Shown here piece after piece: positions 1 through 6,675 of a DNA stretch of 9,867 nt. The position numbers were made by a program, and so were the translations under genes. Under the pieces are notes generated by a model. The model was given only the letters and a program-made list of their open reading frames with translations. It had not been told where the DNA came from and did no database searches. The stretch is from Lachnospiraceae bacterium UBA2860 (GTDB lineage: Bacteria; Bacillota; Clostridia; Lachnospirales; Lachnospiraceae): positions 1-9,867 of the forward strand of contig DEFE01000015.1 in NCBI GenBank assembly GCA_002350625.1, in the 5' to 3' direction. Within the stretch, counting starts at the first letter, position 1, and the number at the start of each line of letters is the position of its first letter.

Positions 1-798
1 GCGCTCGCCGCAGCCGATGTAGATGATCACGTCCGCGTCCGAAAACTTCGCGATCGAATGCTGCGTCATCGTCTTCCCCGTGCCGAAGCCGCCGGGGATC
101 GCCGCCGTGCCGCCGCGCGCGATCGGAAAGACCGTGTCAAGAATCCGCTGTCCCGTAATTAACGGCTCCGAAGCCGGCAGCCGCTTCGCCACGGGCCGCG
201 GCCGGCGGATCGGCCATTTCTGCGACAGCGTGAGCGTCCGCTCCTTCCCGGAGGGCAGCGTCACGACCACGAGCGGATCGTTCACCGTGTAAGCGCCGTC
301 CGGCTCGACGGATTTGACGGTGGCTTCATGAATCTCCGGCGTCATCATCGCGCGGTGGAGGAGCGACGGCGTCTCCTGACACTCCGCAAATCCCTCCCCG
401 CCGCGAAGCACGTCCCCGACCTTCACCTTCATCGTCACGTCCCATTTGCGCGTCTCGTCGAGCGCCGCCGCCGTGATCCCGCGCGAAATAAACTTCCCGG
501 AAGCCTCGGCGATCGCCGCGAGGGGCCGCTCGATGCCGTCATAGATATTGTCCAAAATGCCGGGGCCCAGCGTGACAGACAGCGCGTCGTCCGTCCCGTA
601 CACGATCTCGCCCGGCTTCATGCCGCCCGTGTCCTCGTAGACCTGGACCGCCGTGACATTTCCGCGGAGGGAAATCACCTCGCCGACGAGCCGCTCCTCC
701 CCGACGTAGACCATTTCCGACATCTTGAAGTCCGGCGCGTCCTTCATATAGATCACCGGGCCGTTAATCCCGTAGATCACACCGGTTTTCTCACTCAT
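1..798 (-). CDS. atpA: V/A-type ATP synthase subunit A (catalytic), N-terminal 266 residues, cut by window edge
   Basis: This is the catalytic nucleotide-binding subunit of the V1/A1 head, which couples ATP turnover to rotation of the central stalk in the cytoplasm. I translated it by hand from ATG at 798. The N-terminal beta-barrel opens MSEKTGVIYGINGPVIY. The family-specific non-homologous insert covers roughly residues 110-190 and includes the KVGD (126-129) and QETP (141-144) signatures. QKWPIRRPRP (193-202), EPLITGQR and the Walker A loop GGFGTGKT (236-243) follow, and the frame runs off the edge in YIGCGER (260-266). It is a normal full-length start; only the C-terminal half is missing. 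The start overlaps the end of subunit E by 8 nt, and an AAGGAGG ribosome site lies at 808-814 inside subunit E, implying translational coupling. Subunits B and D should lie beyond position 1. Family identity is essentially certain. Confidence 0.97.
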   Translation of the reverse strand, partial: MSEKTGVIYGINGPVIYMKDAPDFKMSEMVYVGEERLVGEVISLRGNVTAVQVYEDTGGMKPGEIVYGTDDALSVTLGPGILDNIYDGIERPLAAIAEASGKFISRGITAAALDETRKWDVTMKVKVGDVLRGGEGFAECQETPSLLHRAMMTPEIHEATVKSVEPDGAYTVNDPLVVVTLPSGKERTLTLSQKWPIRRPRPVAKRLPASEPLITGQRILDTVFPIARGGTAAIPGGFGTGKTMTQHSIAKFSDADVIIYIGCGER

Positions 799-1390
799 CC
801 GCGTGCGCCTCCTTCACCACTTCCGAAAATGTATAGTCGTCCTCCACGTCCGCCGTGAGCGCGTCGAAGGAATTGTCGATCAGGATGTTCCGCGCGTGGA
901 TCAGCGCCTGCATGCCGCCGCCGAACGGCTCCTCCGCGAGGCGGACCTTCACGCCCGTCTTCTCCGACAGATCCTTAAGGAGGTGCTCATCCTCCGGATC
1001 GAGATAGATCGTCACCCGGTCCTTCCCGGCCATGGCCAGCGCCTCGTGGATCTTCCGCTTGAGATACACGACGTAATCCGGCGTGCCCCTAAGCGCCTTC
1101 AGCCGCGCCGCCGCCTCCGCGAACAGCTCCTCGCGGATGGATTTCTCCTTGGCTGAAACCTGCTGCCGCATTTCCGCCTGTTTCTGCGAAAATGTCCGGT
1201 TCAGCTCTTTCCTCAGCACTGTTTCTTCCTCGCGCAGCTTCTCGCGGATCGCCTTCTCGCGCTCCTCCTTGTGCTTCTCGAACGCCGCATCCAGCTCGGC
1301 GCCGCAGGCGTCCAGCTGCTCCTTCAGACGCGCCCGCGCGTCCTCCAGGTTGATGTCGCGGAAATTCTGGAGTTTATCGTTTACCGTCAT
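791..1390 (-). CDS. atpE: V/A-type ATP synthase subunit E (peripheral stalk)
   Basis: This 199-residue protein is a peripheral stalk subunit that pairs with subunit G/H to hold the catalytic head static against the membrane part. Residues about 15-100 form a long charged helix rich in Glu, Lys, Arg and Gln with heptad character, as expected for the E/G coiled coil. The C-terminal globular domain includes a YLDPEDEHLL stretch (about 129-138) and the family-typical EPFGGGMQALIHARNILIDN segment (154-173), followed by NSFDALTADV. The length is normal for the family. ATG at 1390 has only a GGAG two bases upstream plus a more distant AAGGGA, so initiation looks weaker than for neighbouring subunits. 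The gene follows subunit F after an unusual 204-bp gap with tandem repeats, and its stop overlaps the start of subunit A. The gene symbol follows the V-type naming convention and should not be confused with F-type atpE. Confidence 0.93.
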   Translation of the reverse strand: MTVNDKLQNFRDINLEDARARLKEQLDACGAELDAAFEKHKEEREKAIREKLREEETVLRKELNRTFSQKQAEMRQQVSAKEKSIREELFAEAAARLKALRGTPDYVVYLKRKIHEALAMAGKDRVTIYLDPEDEHLLKDLSEKTGVKVRLAEEPFGGGMQALIHARNILIDNSFDALTADVEDDYTFSEVVKEAHADE

Positions 1391-1475
1391 AGCTCCGTAG
1401 TTCCCTTCGTATCATTCACTCTTCAATGATGCTTCATTTGCCAAAAGCATGCTCGGGCCATGTTCCACCATGCGC

Positions 1476-1590
1476 TTTCGGCCGGCAGAATAAATCCATG
1501 CATGCACTTTCGGCCAACAGAACACTTCCCATGCAGGCAATCTCGGCCGGCAATACACTTCCTGCATCGATACTTCCGGCCGGCAGAACA
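1476..1590. repeat. Four degenerate 32-33-bp tandem repeats between subunits F and E
   Basis: The gap of 204 bp between the F and E genes contains four diverged copies of a core like TTTCGGCCGGCAGAA, with the CGGCC pentamer beginning at 1479, 1511, 1544 and 1577 (spacings 32, 33, 33). Between cores the sequence is also related, with variants of ACACTTCC(TG)CATG. A fifth, very degenerate copy may lie around 1454. Read on the operon (minus) strand, two of the periods are exactly 11 codons. The rest of the gap (1391-1475) shows no convincing gene or site. It is too degenerate for CRISPR. Confidence 0.75.
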
Positions 1591-1594
1591 TTGC

Positions 1595-1903
1595 CTACAA
1601 TTTCAGCCCTATCGCCTGCTCCACGAAATCCGTAATGAAATCCGGCGACCGCCCCATCCCGTGCCGGTCCGGAATATCAATGATCAGCGGCGTCTTGTGC
1701 GCCAGCTTCAGCGCACTCACAAGCTCCGGATCATTCTTCGAAAACTTCTCCGTGAGGAGAAGAATCGCAATCTCCGGATCCGCGCAGGCCTTCTCGACCG
1801 CTTCCTTCAGCTCCCGGCTCCCGTGCACGACCACGCCTTCAATCCCGGCCAGGCGCATCCCCGTCAGGGTATCGACATTGTCGCTGATGAGATAAAGCTT
1901 CAT
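1595..1903 (-). CDS. atpF: V/A-type ATP synthase subunit F (regulatory/central stalk)
   Basis: This 102-residue protein is the small central-stalk subunit that binds the D rotor shaft and tunes ATPase activity. The start MKLYLISDNVDTLTGMRLAG is the classic subunit F N-terminus, followed by GIEGVVVHG (about residues 20-28), an acidic helix, the IAILLLTEKF strand (about 48-57) and the closing LIIDIPDRHGMGRSPDFI (about 73-90). I chose ATG at 1903, although the frame is open to 1960. The upstream extension would run into the end of subunit K and has no family similarity, whereas the chosen start lies 5 nt after the K stop with an AAAGG just upstream. The very short spacing implies co-translation with K. 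Length is typical. Symbol follows V-type usage. Confidence 0.94.
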   Translation of the reverse strand: MKLYLISDNVDTLTGMRLAGIEGVVVHGSRELKEAVEKACADPEIAILLLTEKFSKNDPELVSALKLAHKTPLIIDIPDRHGMGRSPDFITDFVEQAIGLKL

Positions 1904-1908
1904 CGCCT

Positions 1909-2346
1909 TTACCCCAGCTGGCCGAGAATCATAAATGCGATGATGAGGCCGTACAGGCACACGCCTTCCGCAAGACCCACGTAGATCAGCGACTTACCGA
2001 GAATCGACTGATCCTCGCTGATCGCCCCGAGCGCCGCCGACGCCGCCGACGCCACCGCGATACCGCCGCCGATACACGAGATCCCCGTCACGAGGGCAGC
2101 GGCGATGTAGCCCATGCCCGTCGCGAAACCATTTCCATCCACCGCTGCATCCGCAAGGACCTTCGAATTCCCGGCCAGCACTCCGGCCGCGCAGATGATG
2201 AGGAGCCCGAAGAACGTGAAACAATTCACCGCCAGATGCTTCTTGAAGCGGCTCTTCGTGTGCGCCCCCCTAAGGAAGGCCGCGCCCGGCACCAGAATCG
2301 ACAGAACAAGAGCAGCAATTAAAGTGATTTCAACAGCAAGAGACAT
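1909..2346 (-). CDS. atpK: V/A-type ATP synthase subunit K (membrane rotor ring, proteolipid)
   Basis: This 145-residue, four-helix membrane protein forms the rotor ring that carries the transported ion. Helices lie at about 4-26, 38-59, 74-110 and 116-143. The second hairpin is canonical: a small-residue, glycine-rich helix (GGGIAVASAASAALGAI, 93-109), a polar ISEDQS loop (109-114), and a last helix with one carboxylate, Glu127, in GLAEGVCLYG, the expected ion-binding residue. The first hairpin has no equivalent acidic residue, so the ring would carry one site per four helices. The Thr-Gln and extra Gln ligands that I recall from the sodium-binding Enterococcus hirae protein are not evident, which mildly favours protons (inference). 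ATG at 2346 has a strong AAGGAGG at 2353-2359 with 6-nt spacing, consistent with the high copy number of this subunit. It lies 21 nt after subunit I. Confidence 0.95.
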   Translation of the reverse strand: MSLAVEITLIAALVLSILVPGAAFLRGAHTKSRFKKHLAVNCFTFFGLLIICAAGVLAGNSKVLADAAVDGNGFATGMGYIAAALVTGISCIGGGIAVASAASAALGAISEDQSILGKSLIYVGLAEGVCLYGLIIAFMILGQLG

Positions 2347-2367
2347 ACCTTACCTCCTTAAAGTAAA

Positions 2368-4503
2368 CTATTCGAAAGGCACGAACGGCTTCCCGTCGCC
2401 CTTGTAGAACCGCGAAAACATCTCATAATACTCAAGACGCAGCACCTGGATGCCGACGATCAGCCCCTCCATGCCCATCACGAACAGGTTTCCGAGCACG
2501 ACCGCGATCCAGTTGGGCTTCCCGCTCGCCGCGCCGGCGAGCATCAGCACGACCTCCATCATCGCCGCGTGGCTCACCGCAAATGCCCCGATCCTGACGA
2601 AGGACAGCGTATTCGAGAAGAAGCTCAGCAGCGTCTCGAACATCTCGAAGAAGCTCTGCACGAAGAACATCACCGGGCTCTCGCCCTTCTCCTTTTCTTC
2701 GGAAATGCCGCCCGCATCAGTCAGTTCGACATCGACATTTACGGATACATCCACGGATGCATCCACGGCAGCCTCGGCAGCACCGGCAGCTGCAGCAACA
2801 CCGGCGCTGCCTGCCGCGCCCGCCGCAGTAGCCGCCGTTTTCGCCGCGCCGCTCACCGCCGCGCCGGCGCCAGCATTCGCCACCGCCGCCACTTCCGCGC
2901 GCGCCGTCCGCCGCAGCACCGCCTTCGTGAGCGGCTCCTTGAAGAACATGATCACGAGCGGAAGCACGATGAACACAAGCACAAACCAGGTCGGGACACC
3001 TTTGCCCGACGGCCCGAAGAGCCGCAGCACCGCGATGATCACGCCCGTATAGAACACAAATCCGACCAGCGAGTTCGTCCCGAAGAGCTCGCCCTCCTTG
3101 TCGCCCAGCCGCCGCGAATTCAGGATATTGAACACCATCGTCGACAGAATCAGCAGCATGCCGAACACGATCGCGCAGACAAGCACCGTATTGATGTTCC
3201 CGATCCCGGGCACATACATCGTCGCTTCCTTCGGCTTCAGCCACACGTGCTTGATCACCGTATCCTCGAATCCGAAGAAGGACCCGAATAAAATCCCGAA
3301 GATCGACGAGAAAAATCCGGCGCAGGCGATGATCCCCGCGAGCTTGATGTGCTTAAAGTGATAAAGCAGGAAGCCCGCAATCAGGAGACAGAGCCCCTGT
3401 CCGAAATCTCCGAACATCGCGCCGAAAATGAAAGAGTAGGTCACCGCCACAAAGACCGTCGGGTCGATCTCCTTATAATTCGGCAGCCCGTACATCTCCA
3501 CATACATCTCATAGGGCTTAAAGAGCCTCGGATTCTTCAGCTTCGTCGGCGGCACCGAAGACGCCTGCGACGCGTCCTGGTCAACGCACACCACATACGG
3601 GTCGCCCTCGATCTCCTTCATGAAGCGCTCCGCGTCCGGCGCTGTCATCCATCCGCAAAGAATATAGAAGGTATCATCCTTCGCCTTCACGATCGCCGCC
3701 TTCTCGCGCACGTCAAAATGCCCCGACAGCCGCGTGAACCGCTCCTTCGCCGCCATAAGCGCCGGCGCGTCCCGCGCCGCCGTCTCCCGCATGTGCGCGT
3801 CGAGTCCGGCGATTTCCGCCTTCGCCGCCGCGACATCCTTCTCAAGCTGCGCGATGATCTCCTCCGGCGTGCCGCTGTATCCGTCCGGGATATAGATCCG
3901 CTCGAAATGCATCGACGAATACACCGCGTCGATCTGGTGCACCTCCCGAAGAGGAGAGAAGGAGACGCCGTACACGTACCGGTCGTCCTCGCCGCATTTA
4001 TAGAAGAACGTATCAAAATCGTTGTAGACGAAATTCATGAACTTCAGATAATCATCCGTGCGGAAGGACCCGAACCTGAAATCCACAAAATGATACTTCA
4101 GAATCTTCGCCACATCCTCCGGCAGATCACGAAAATGCGAAAACACCTGGAGGTGCTCCTCGAGCTCCGCCAGCTTCTCACGCGCCTTCTCCTGCGCCTC
4201 CCGGTCCTCAGCGAGCGACGCGTCGAGCGCGTCCAGCATCGCCATCGTCTCCGGAATCGCGGGCGCCTCCATTTCCGCAGACACTGCAAGATCCGCCGGC
4301 ATCAGTTCCTTCACCCCGTCGATCCGCGCGAGCACGTCCCGATACGGATTCTGGTCGCGGAAAGGCTCGAGCGTGCGGACATCCGCCAGCTCGGTCAGCG
4401 CATTTTCGAGGTGAAAACTGTAATGCGACAGATACCGGTCGACAACGCGGTCGATATCGTCGCAAGGCCCCGTCAGGTTTAAAAAGGTCATCTTCTCTAT
4501 CAT
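2368..4503 (-). CDS. atpI: V/A-type ATP synthase subunit I (membrane stator, a-subunit homologue)
   Basis: This 711-residue stator subunit forms the ion half-channels against the K ring. Residues 1 to about 330 are the cytosolic arm, with coiled-coil stretches near 90-125 and 212-260, ending in the conserved PPTKLKNP (318-325) and YGLPNYKEIDPT (338-349) segments. Multiple membrane helices follow from about 350. The channel arginines are visible: Arg637 in SFVRIGAFAVSH and Arg689 in LRLEYYEMFSRFY, matching the two essential arginines of the yeast a subunit. The C-terminal YKGDGKPFVP is typical. Unusually, an Ala/Gly-rich then Val/Asp-rich tract of about 70 residues (533-605) separates the helices around 505-521 from the final channel helices. 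The start MIEKMTFLNLTGP looks family-like; ATG at 4503 has a weak GGAAAGAG upstream, and Met5 is an alternative. A 67-bp gap separates it from subunit C. Confidence 0.96.
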   Translation of the reverse strand: MIEKMTFLNLTGPCDDIDRVVDRYLSHYSFHLENALTELADVRTLEPFRDQNPYRDVLARIDGVKELMPADLAVSAEMEAPAIPETMAMLDALDASLAEDREAQEKAREKLAELEEHLQVFSHFRDLPEDVAKILKYHFVDFRFGSFRTDDYLKFMNFVYNDFDTFFYKCGEDDRYVYGVSFSPLREVHQIDAVYSSMHFERIYIPDGYSGTPEEIIAQLEKDVAAAKAEIAGLDAHMRETAARDAPALMAAKERFTRLSGHFDVREKAAIVKAKDDTFYILCGWMTAPDAERFMKEIEGDPYVVCVDQDASQASSVPPTKLKNPRLFKPYEMYVEMYGLPNYKEIDPTVFVAVTYSFIFGAMFGDFGQGLCLLIAGFLLYHFKHIKLAGIIACAGFFSSIFGILFGSFFGFEDTVIKHVWLKPKEATMYVPGIGNINTVLVCAIVFGMLLILSTMVFNILNSRRLGDKEGELFGTNSLVGFVFYTGVIIAVLRLFGPSGKGVPTWFVLVFIVLPLVIMFFKEPLTKAVLRRTARAEVAAVANAGAGAAVSGAAKTAATAAGAAGSAGVAAAAGAAEAAVDASVDVSVNVDVELTDAGGISEEKEKGESPVMFFVQSFFEMFETLLSFFSNTLSFVRIGAFAVSHAAMMEVVLMLAGAASGKPNWIAVVLGNLFVMGMEGLIVGIQVLRLEYYEMFSRFYKGDGKPFVPFE

Positions 4504-4520
4504 CGTCTACACTCTTTCCG

Positions 4521-4572
4521 AACAGGGGACGTTTCCTCGTTCAATTCAATAAACAGAGACGGTTCTTCCTTC
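4521..4572. repeat. Degenerate GGGGACG-type repeat, two direct copies
   Basis: The 67-bp gap between subunits C and I holds two related segments in the same orientation, AACAGGGGACGTTTCCTCGT starting at 4521 and AACAGAGACGGTTCTTCCTT starting at 4552. Both resemble the AACAGGGGACGGTTCTT motif that I recall as a dispersed repeat in clostridial genomes, usually found as an inverted pair. Here the copies are decayed and direct. No promoter or terminator is evident. Confidence 0.45.
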
Positions 4573-5410
4573 AGTCAGCGGTCACTGTGTTCCCGCCGAC
4601 AGCTTTCCCGCCGACCCCGTACCTTACTCTCTCCACGGCGCTGATCAATCGATAAGCCTCCTGCTCCTTCTCCCACAGATATCCGAACAGGCAGGCCACC
4701 GAGTGCGGATGCGCCGCGCGCTCCCGCTTCACAGCCGCCGCTACTGCCGTTTCGCAGAGCGCCTTCAGATCATCGCCCTTCAATCCCGGCTTATGTTTCC
4801 CATAATATGTACTCGCGAGCGCGCGCCCGAACTCCTCGGCGTTCACCGCGCGCACCAGATCCGCGATATCCTGCTTCTTCAATTTATACAAAAATGGTAT
4901 CGTCAGCGCGTAAAGCTCTGTCCCCGAGATCCGGAAGAACTTCTTCGCCCGGTACAGATACCACAGATTCAGCGTGTCAAAACGCGTCCCGAGAATCCGC
5001 GTAAGGATCCCCTCAACCTCCTTGCCGCCGATCTCATCCCGCCGTCGCCACAGCCCGCTGAAACGGATCTCGCCTTCCGGCACCTCGTCGTCAAAGAGAC
5101 TCGCCTCTTCGCCGCCGCGATACGCCTCGAGAAATGCCTTCTGCTCCGCATTTGCGAAGCGATAGATCTTCCGGTAATCCGCATAGATCGCCTGCCGGAC
5201 CGTCTGCTCAACTACTTCACGGTGCACATCGGTCCCCGTAACATCGGCAAAAACCTCTTGGTATCCCGCGTGCGCCCGCAGAAACCCCGCGACCTCCGCC
5301 ACGTCCCGGAAAGCAAGAATCACCCGGAAGTCATCCTCCGAAAGAAGCTCTCCCTCCATCGCGCGGATCTTTGTCTCGATTCCGCTGTACGCAAGCAAAC
5401 CGCCGCTCAT
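4571..5410 (-). CDS. atpC: V/A-type ATP synthase subunit C (stalk-to-ring adaptor), shortened
   Basis: Subunit C (279 residues here) is the funnel-shaped adaptor that joins the central stalk to the K ring. Family signatures are present at both ends. MSGGLLAYSGIETKIRAMEG opens the protein; YRKIYRFANAEQKAFLEAY (79-97) follows. The C-terminal third has RFDTLNLWYLYRAKKFF (143-159), the IPFLYKLKKQDIADLV helix (171-186) and HPHSVACLFGYLWEKEQEAY (234-253), which is the conserved C-terminal motif. Homologues are usually about 320-350 residues. The missing part appears to be central: after residue 97 the sequence jumps almost directly to LFDDEV...GLWRRRDEIGGKEVEGI, the segment that normally follows a further 60-80 residues. 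The frame is intact, so this is a shortened protein rather than a frameshift. ATG at 5410 has a GAGGTGG 4-5 nt upstream. Confidence 0.93.
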   Translation of the reverse strand: MSGGLLAYSGIETKIRAMEGELLSEDDFRVILAFRDVAEVAGFLRAHAGYQEVFADVTGTDVHREVVEQTVRQAIYADYRKIYRFANAEQKAFLEAYRGGEEASLFDDEVPEGEIRFSGLWRRRDEIGGKEVEGILTRILGTRFDTLNLWYLYRAKKFFRISGTELYALTIPFLYKLKKQDIADLVRAVNAEEFGRALASTYYGKHKPGLKGDDLKALCETAVAAAVKRERAAHPHSVACLFGYLWEKEQEAYRLISAVERVRYGVGGKAVGGNTVTAD

Positions 5411-5433
5411 GCATCCACCTCGTCATACTTTTA

Positions 5434-5449
5434 GCTCCCTGCGGGGAGC
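5434..5449. other. GC-rich hairpin between subunits G/H and C
   Basis: The 59-bp gap holds GCTCCC (5434-5439) and GGGAGC (5444-5449), a perfect 6-bp stem with a 4-nt loop, extendable by an A-T/C mismatch. In the operon direction it is followed by AAAAG rather than a T-run, so it is not a standard terminator for the operon. It could affect mRNA stability or processing between the first two genes. In the opposite direction it is followed by TTCTTATTT, so a weak plus-strand terminator cannot be excluded. Confidence 0.45.
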
Positions 5450-5469
5450 CTTCTTATTTATGCGGAACA

Positions 5470-5781
5470 TCACCTCAGGACTAACCCAAGAATTTCTTCA
5501 ACTCTGGCGTCCTTTTCCTGCCGGAAGTGCTGCTCAAGCATCTGCAGCCGCCACGCCGCATCCGCTTCCAACTCCTGCGTCCGCGCCTCCATATCCTTCT
5601 CCATCCGCGCTTTCATCTCCGCGAGATCCCGCTCCAACTTCTCATCCGCGGCCTTGTCATACTCCTCTGTCCGCTGCTTTGCTTCCGCGCGCATCGCCTC
5701 TTCCTTAGCCGGCGCCTCCGCCAGAATCTTCTGCGCAGCATCCTCAATTTCTCCGAGAATCGTCAATACGGACGCTTCCAT
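5470..5781 (-). CDS. V/A-type ATP synthase subunit G/H (peripheral stalk coiled coil), first gene of operon
   Basis: This 103-residue protein starts MEASVLTILGEIEDAAQKIL and continues as one long, highly charged helix (EEAMRAEAKQRTEEYDKAAD and onwards), with almost no prolines or aromatics until the end. That matches the small peripheral-stalk subunit that forms a coiled coil with subunit E. It lacks a catalytic motif and identification rests on helix character, size and its place at the head of the operon. I chose ATG at 5781 over a GTG at 5787, because the AGAGGGG ribosome site at 5789-5795 is 7 nt from the ATG but would leave only 1 nt for the GTG. It is the first gene after the divergent promoter region. 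Naming of this subunit varies (G, H or NtpF-like), so no symbol is given. Confidence 0.85.
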   Translation of the reverse strand: MEASVLTILGEIEDAAQKILAEAPAKEEAMRAEAKQRTEEYDKAADEKLERDLAEMKARMEKDMEARTQELEADAAWRLQMLEQHFRQEKDARVEEILGLVLR

Positions 5782-5928
5782 AAACACACCCCTCTATAGA
5801 ATAAACACAAATCGGTCACACCTTCATGCTAAACTTCACGTCACGTAATCAATCAGCACCCAACAACGCGGGACGCTGAGATCAAAGAAAATTATAGAAC
5901 TATCAATCCTAATAAACAAGGATAAATC
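5782..5928. promoter_or_regulatory. Divergent intergenic region between the ATPase operon and trmB
   Basis: This 147-bp AT-richer stretch separates the two divergently transcribed units, so promoters for both should be here. For trmB, TATAGA at 5893-5898 is a plausible -10 box and AAGGA at 5918-5922 is the ribosome site 6 nt before ATG 5929; no good -35 box is evident. For the ATPase operon, the T/A-rich segment at about 5793-5808 could supply the -10, but I cannot fix the box. No clear operator palindrome or riboswitch is visible. Confidence 0.4.
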
Positions 5929-6675
5929 ATGAGACTTCGCTACATAAAAGAGGCCAGCGACATCGTCCTCGCAAGCCCTTATGTTATCAAAGATCCGGCC
6001 GCCCGCCGCGCCCGCTGGAAGTCCGACCCGGCCCGCCCTCTCTACATCGAGATCGGCATGGGCAAAGGCCGCTTCCTCATCGACACGGCCCGCGCCCACC
6101 CCGAAGCGGACTACATCGGCATCGAGAGATACGACAGCGTTCTCTTCCGCGCCTGCGAGCGCATGGCCGGCATCCCTTACCACACGCCCGCGGACAAGCT
6201 CGAGAGAGAGCAGAACCCTGAGCTCGACCTCGATTTCACCCCGCCGGAAAATATCCGTTTCTTAAGCGCAGACGCCCGCGCCCTGACCGAATTCTTTGCC
6301 AAAGGAGAAGTCGACGGCATTTACTTAAACTTCTCCGACCCGTGGCCCAAAGCGCGCCACGCGAAGCGCCGCCTCACCTCCAAAGAGTTCCTGCACCTCT
6401 ACGAGCAGGTCCTCCCGGACGGCGGCTTCATCGAATTCAAGACAGACAACACCGGCCTCTTCGCCTTTTCAAAAGAAGAAATCGCCGCGCAGCCTCACTG
6501 GCAGATCACCCTCTGCACAGAGGACCTGCACCGCGATCCCGTCCTCATGAAGGACAATATCATGACCGAGTACGAGCGCAAGTTCTCCAAACTCGGCAAC
6601 CGCATCTGTAAACTTCGGGCCATTTACAACGAGACGCCCGACCAGCAAAAGGAGGAAACACATGAGACACCATAA
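5929..6675 (+). CDS. trmB: tRNA (guanine-N7-)-methyltransferase
   Basis: TrmB methylates N7 of G46 in the tRNA variable loop using S-adenosylmethionine. The 248-residue protein shows the whole family signature: the SAM-binding loop EIGMGKGRF (41-49), YIGIER (62-67), an acidic residue after strand 4 (ADAR, 114-117), the hallmark NFSDPWPKARHAKRRL (134-149), FKTDN (170-174), and the C-terminal TEYERKFSKLGNRI (213-226), which contributes tRNA and cofactor contacts. Most bacterial homologues have about 210-230 residues; the extra length comes mainly from a charged insert at about 82-106 and a short Glu/Gln-rich tail. ATG at 5929 has AAGGA 6 nt upstream. The 3' end overlaps the next gene by 14 nt, so the two are probably co-transcribed. 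Functional call is very secure. Confidence 0.97.
   Translation: MRLRYIKEASDIVLASPYVIKDPAARRARWKSDPARPLYIEIGMGKGRFLIDTARAHPEADYIGIERYDSVLFRACERMAGIPYHTPADKLEREQNPELDLDFTPPENIRFLSADARALTEFFAKGEVDGIYLNFSDPWPKARHAKRRLTSKEFLHLYEQVLPDGGFIEFKTDNTGLFAFSKEEIAAQPHWQITLCTEDLHRDPVLMKDNIMTEYERKFSKLGNRICKLRAIYNETPDQQKEETHETP
6647..6655 (+). promoter_or_regulatory. Strong ribosome binding site for the acidic exported protein
   Basis: AAAAGGAGG lies inside the 3' end of trmB, 6 nt before ATG 6662. It fixes the start of the downstream gene, which overlaps trmB by 14 nt in another frame, and suggests high, possibly coupled, translation. Confidence 0.8.

Noticed and set aside
328..858. 176-codon plus-strand open frame opposite subunit A
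   Set aside because: It lies antisense to conserved subunit A and E coding sequence and is Arg/His/Asp-rich low-complexity, with no ribosome site support.
1476..1590. CRISPR array
   Set aside because: The copies are diverged in the core, the period is only 32-33 bp including any spacer, and no cas gene is nearby.
1904..1960. Earlier start for subunit F at 1960
   Set aside because: The extension overlaps the end of subunit K and has no family similarity, while MKLYLISDN at 1903 is the conserved N-terminus.
3349..4482. 377-codon plus-strand open frame rich in Arg, His and Leu
   Set aside because: It is antisense to subunit I, a certain gene, and its composition is what a high-GC reverse frame yields. 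No domain is recognisable.
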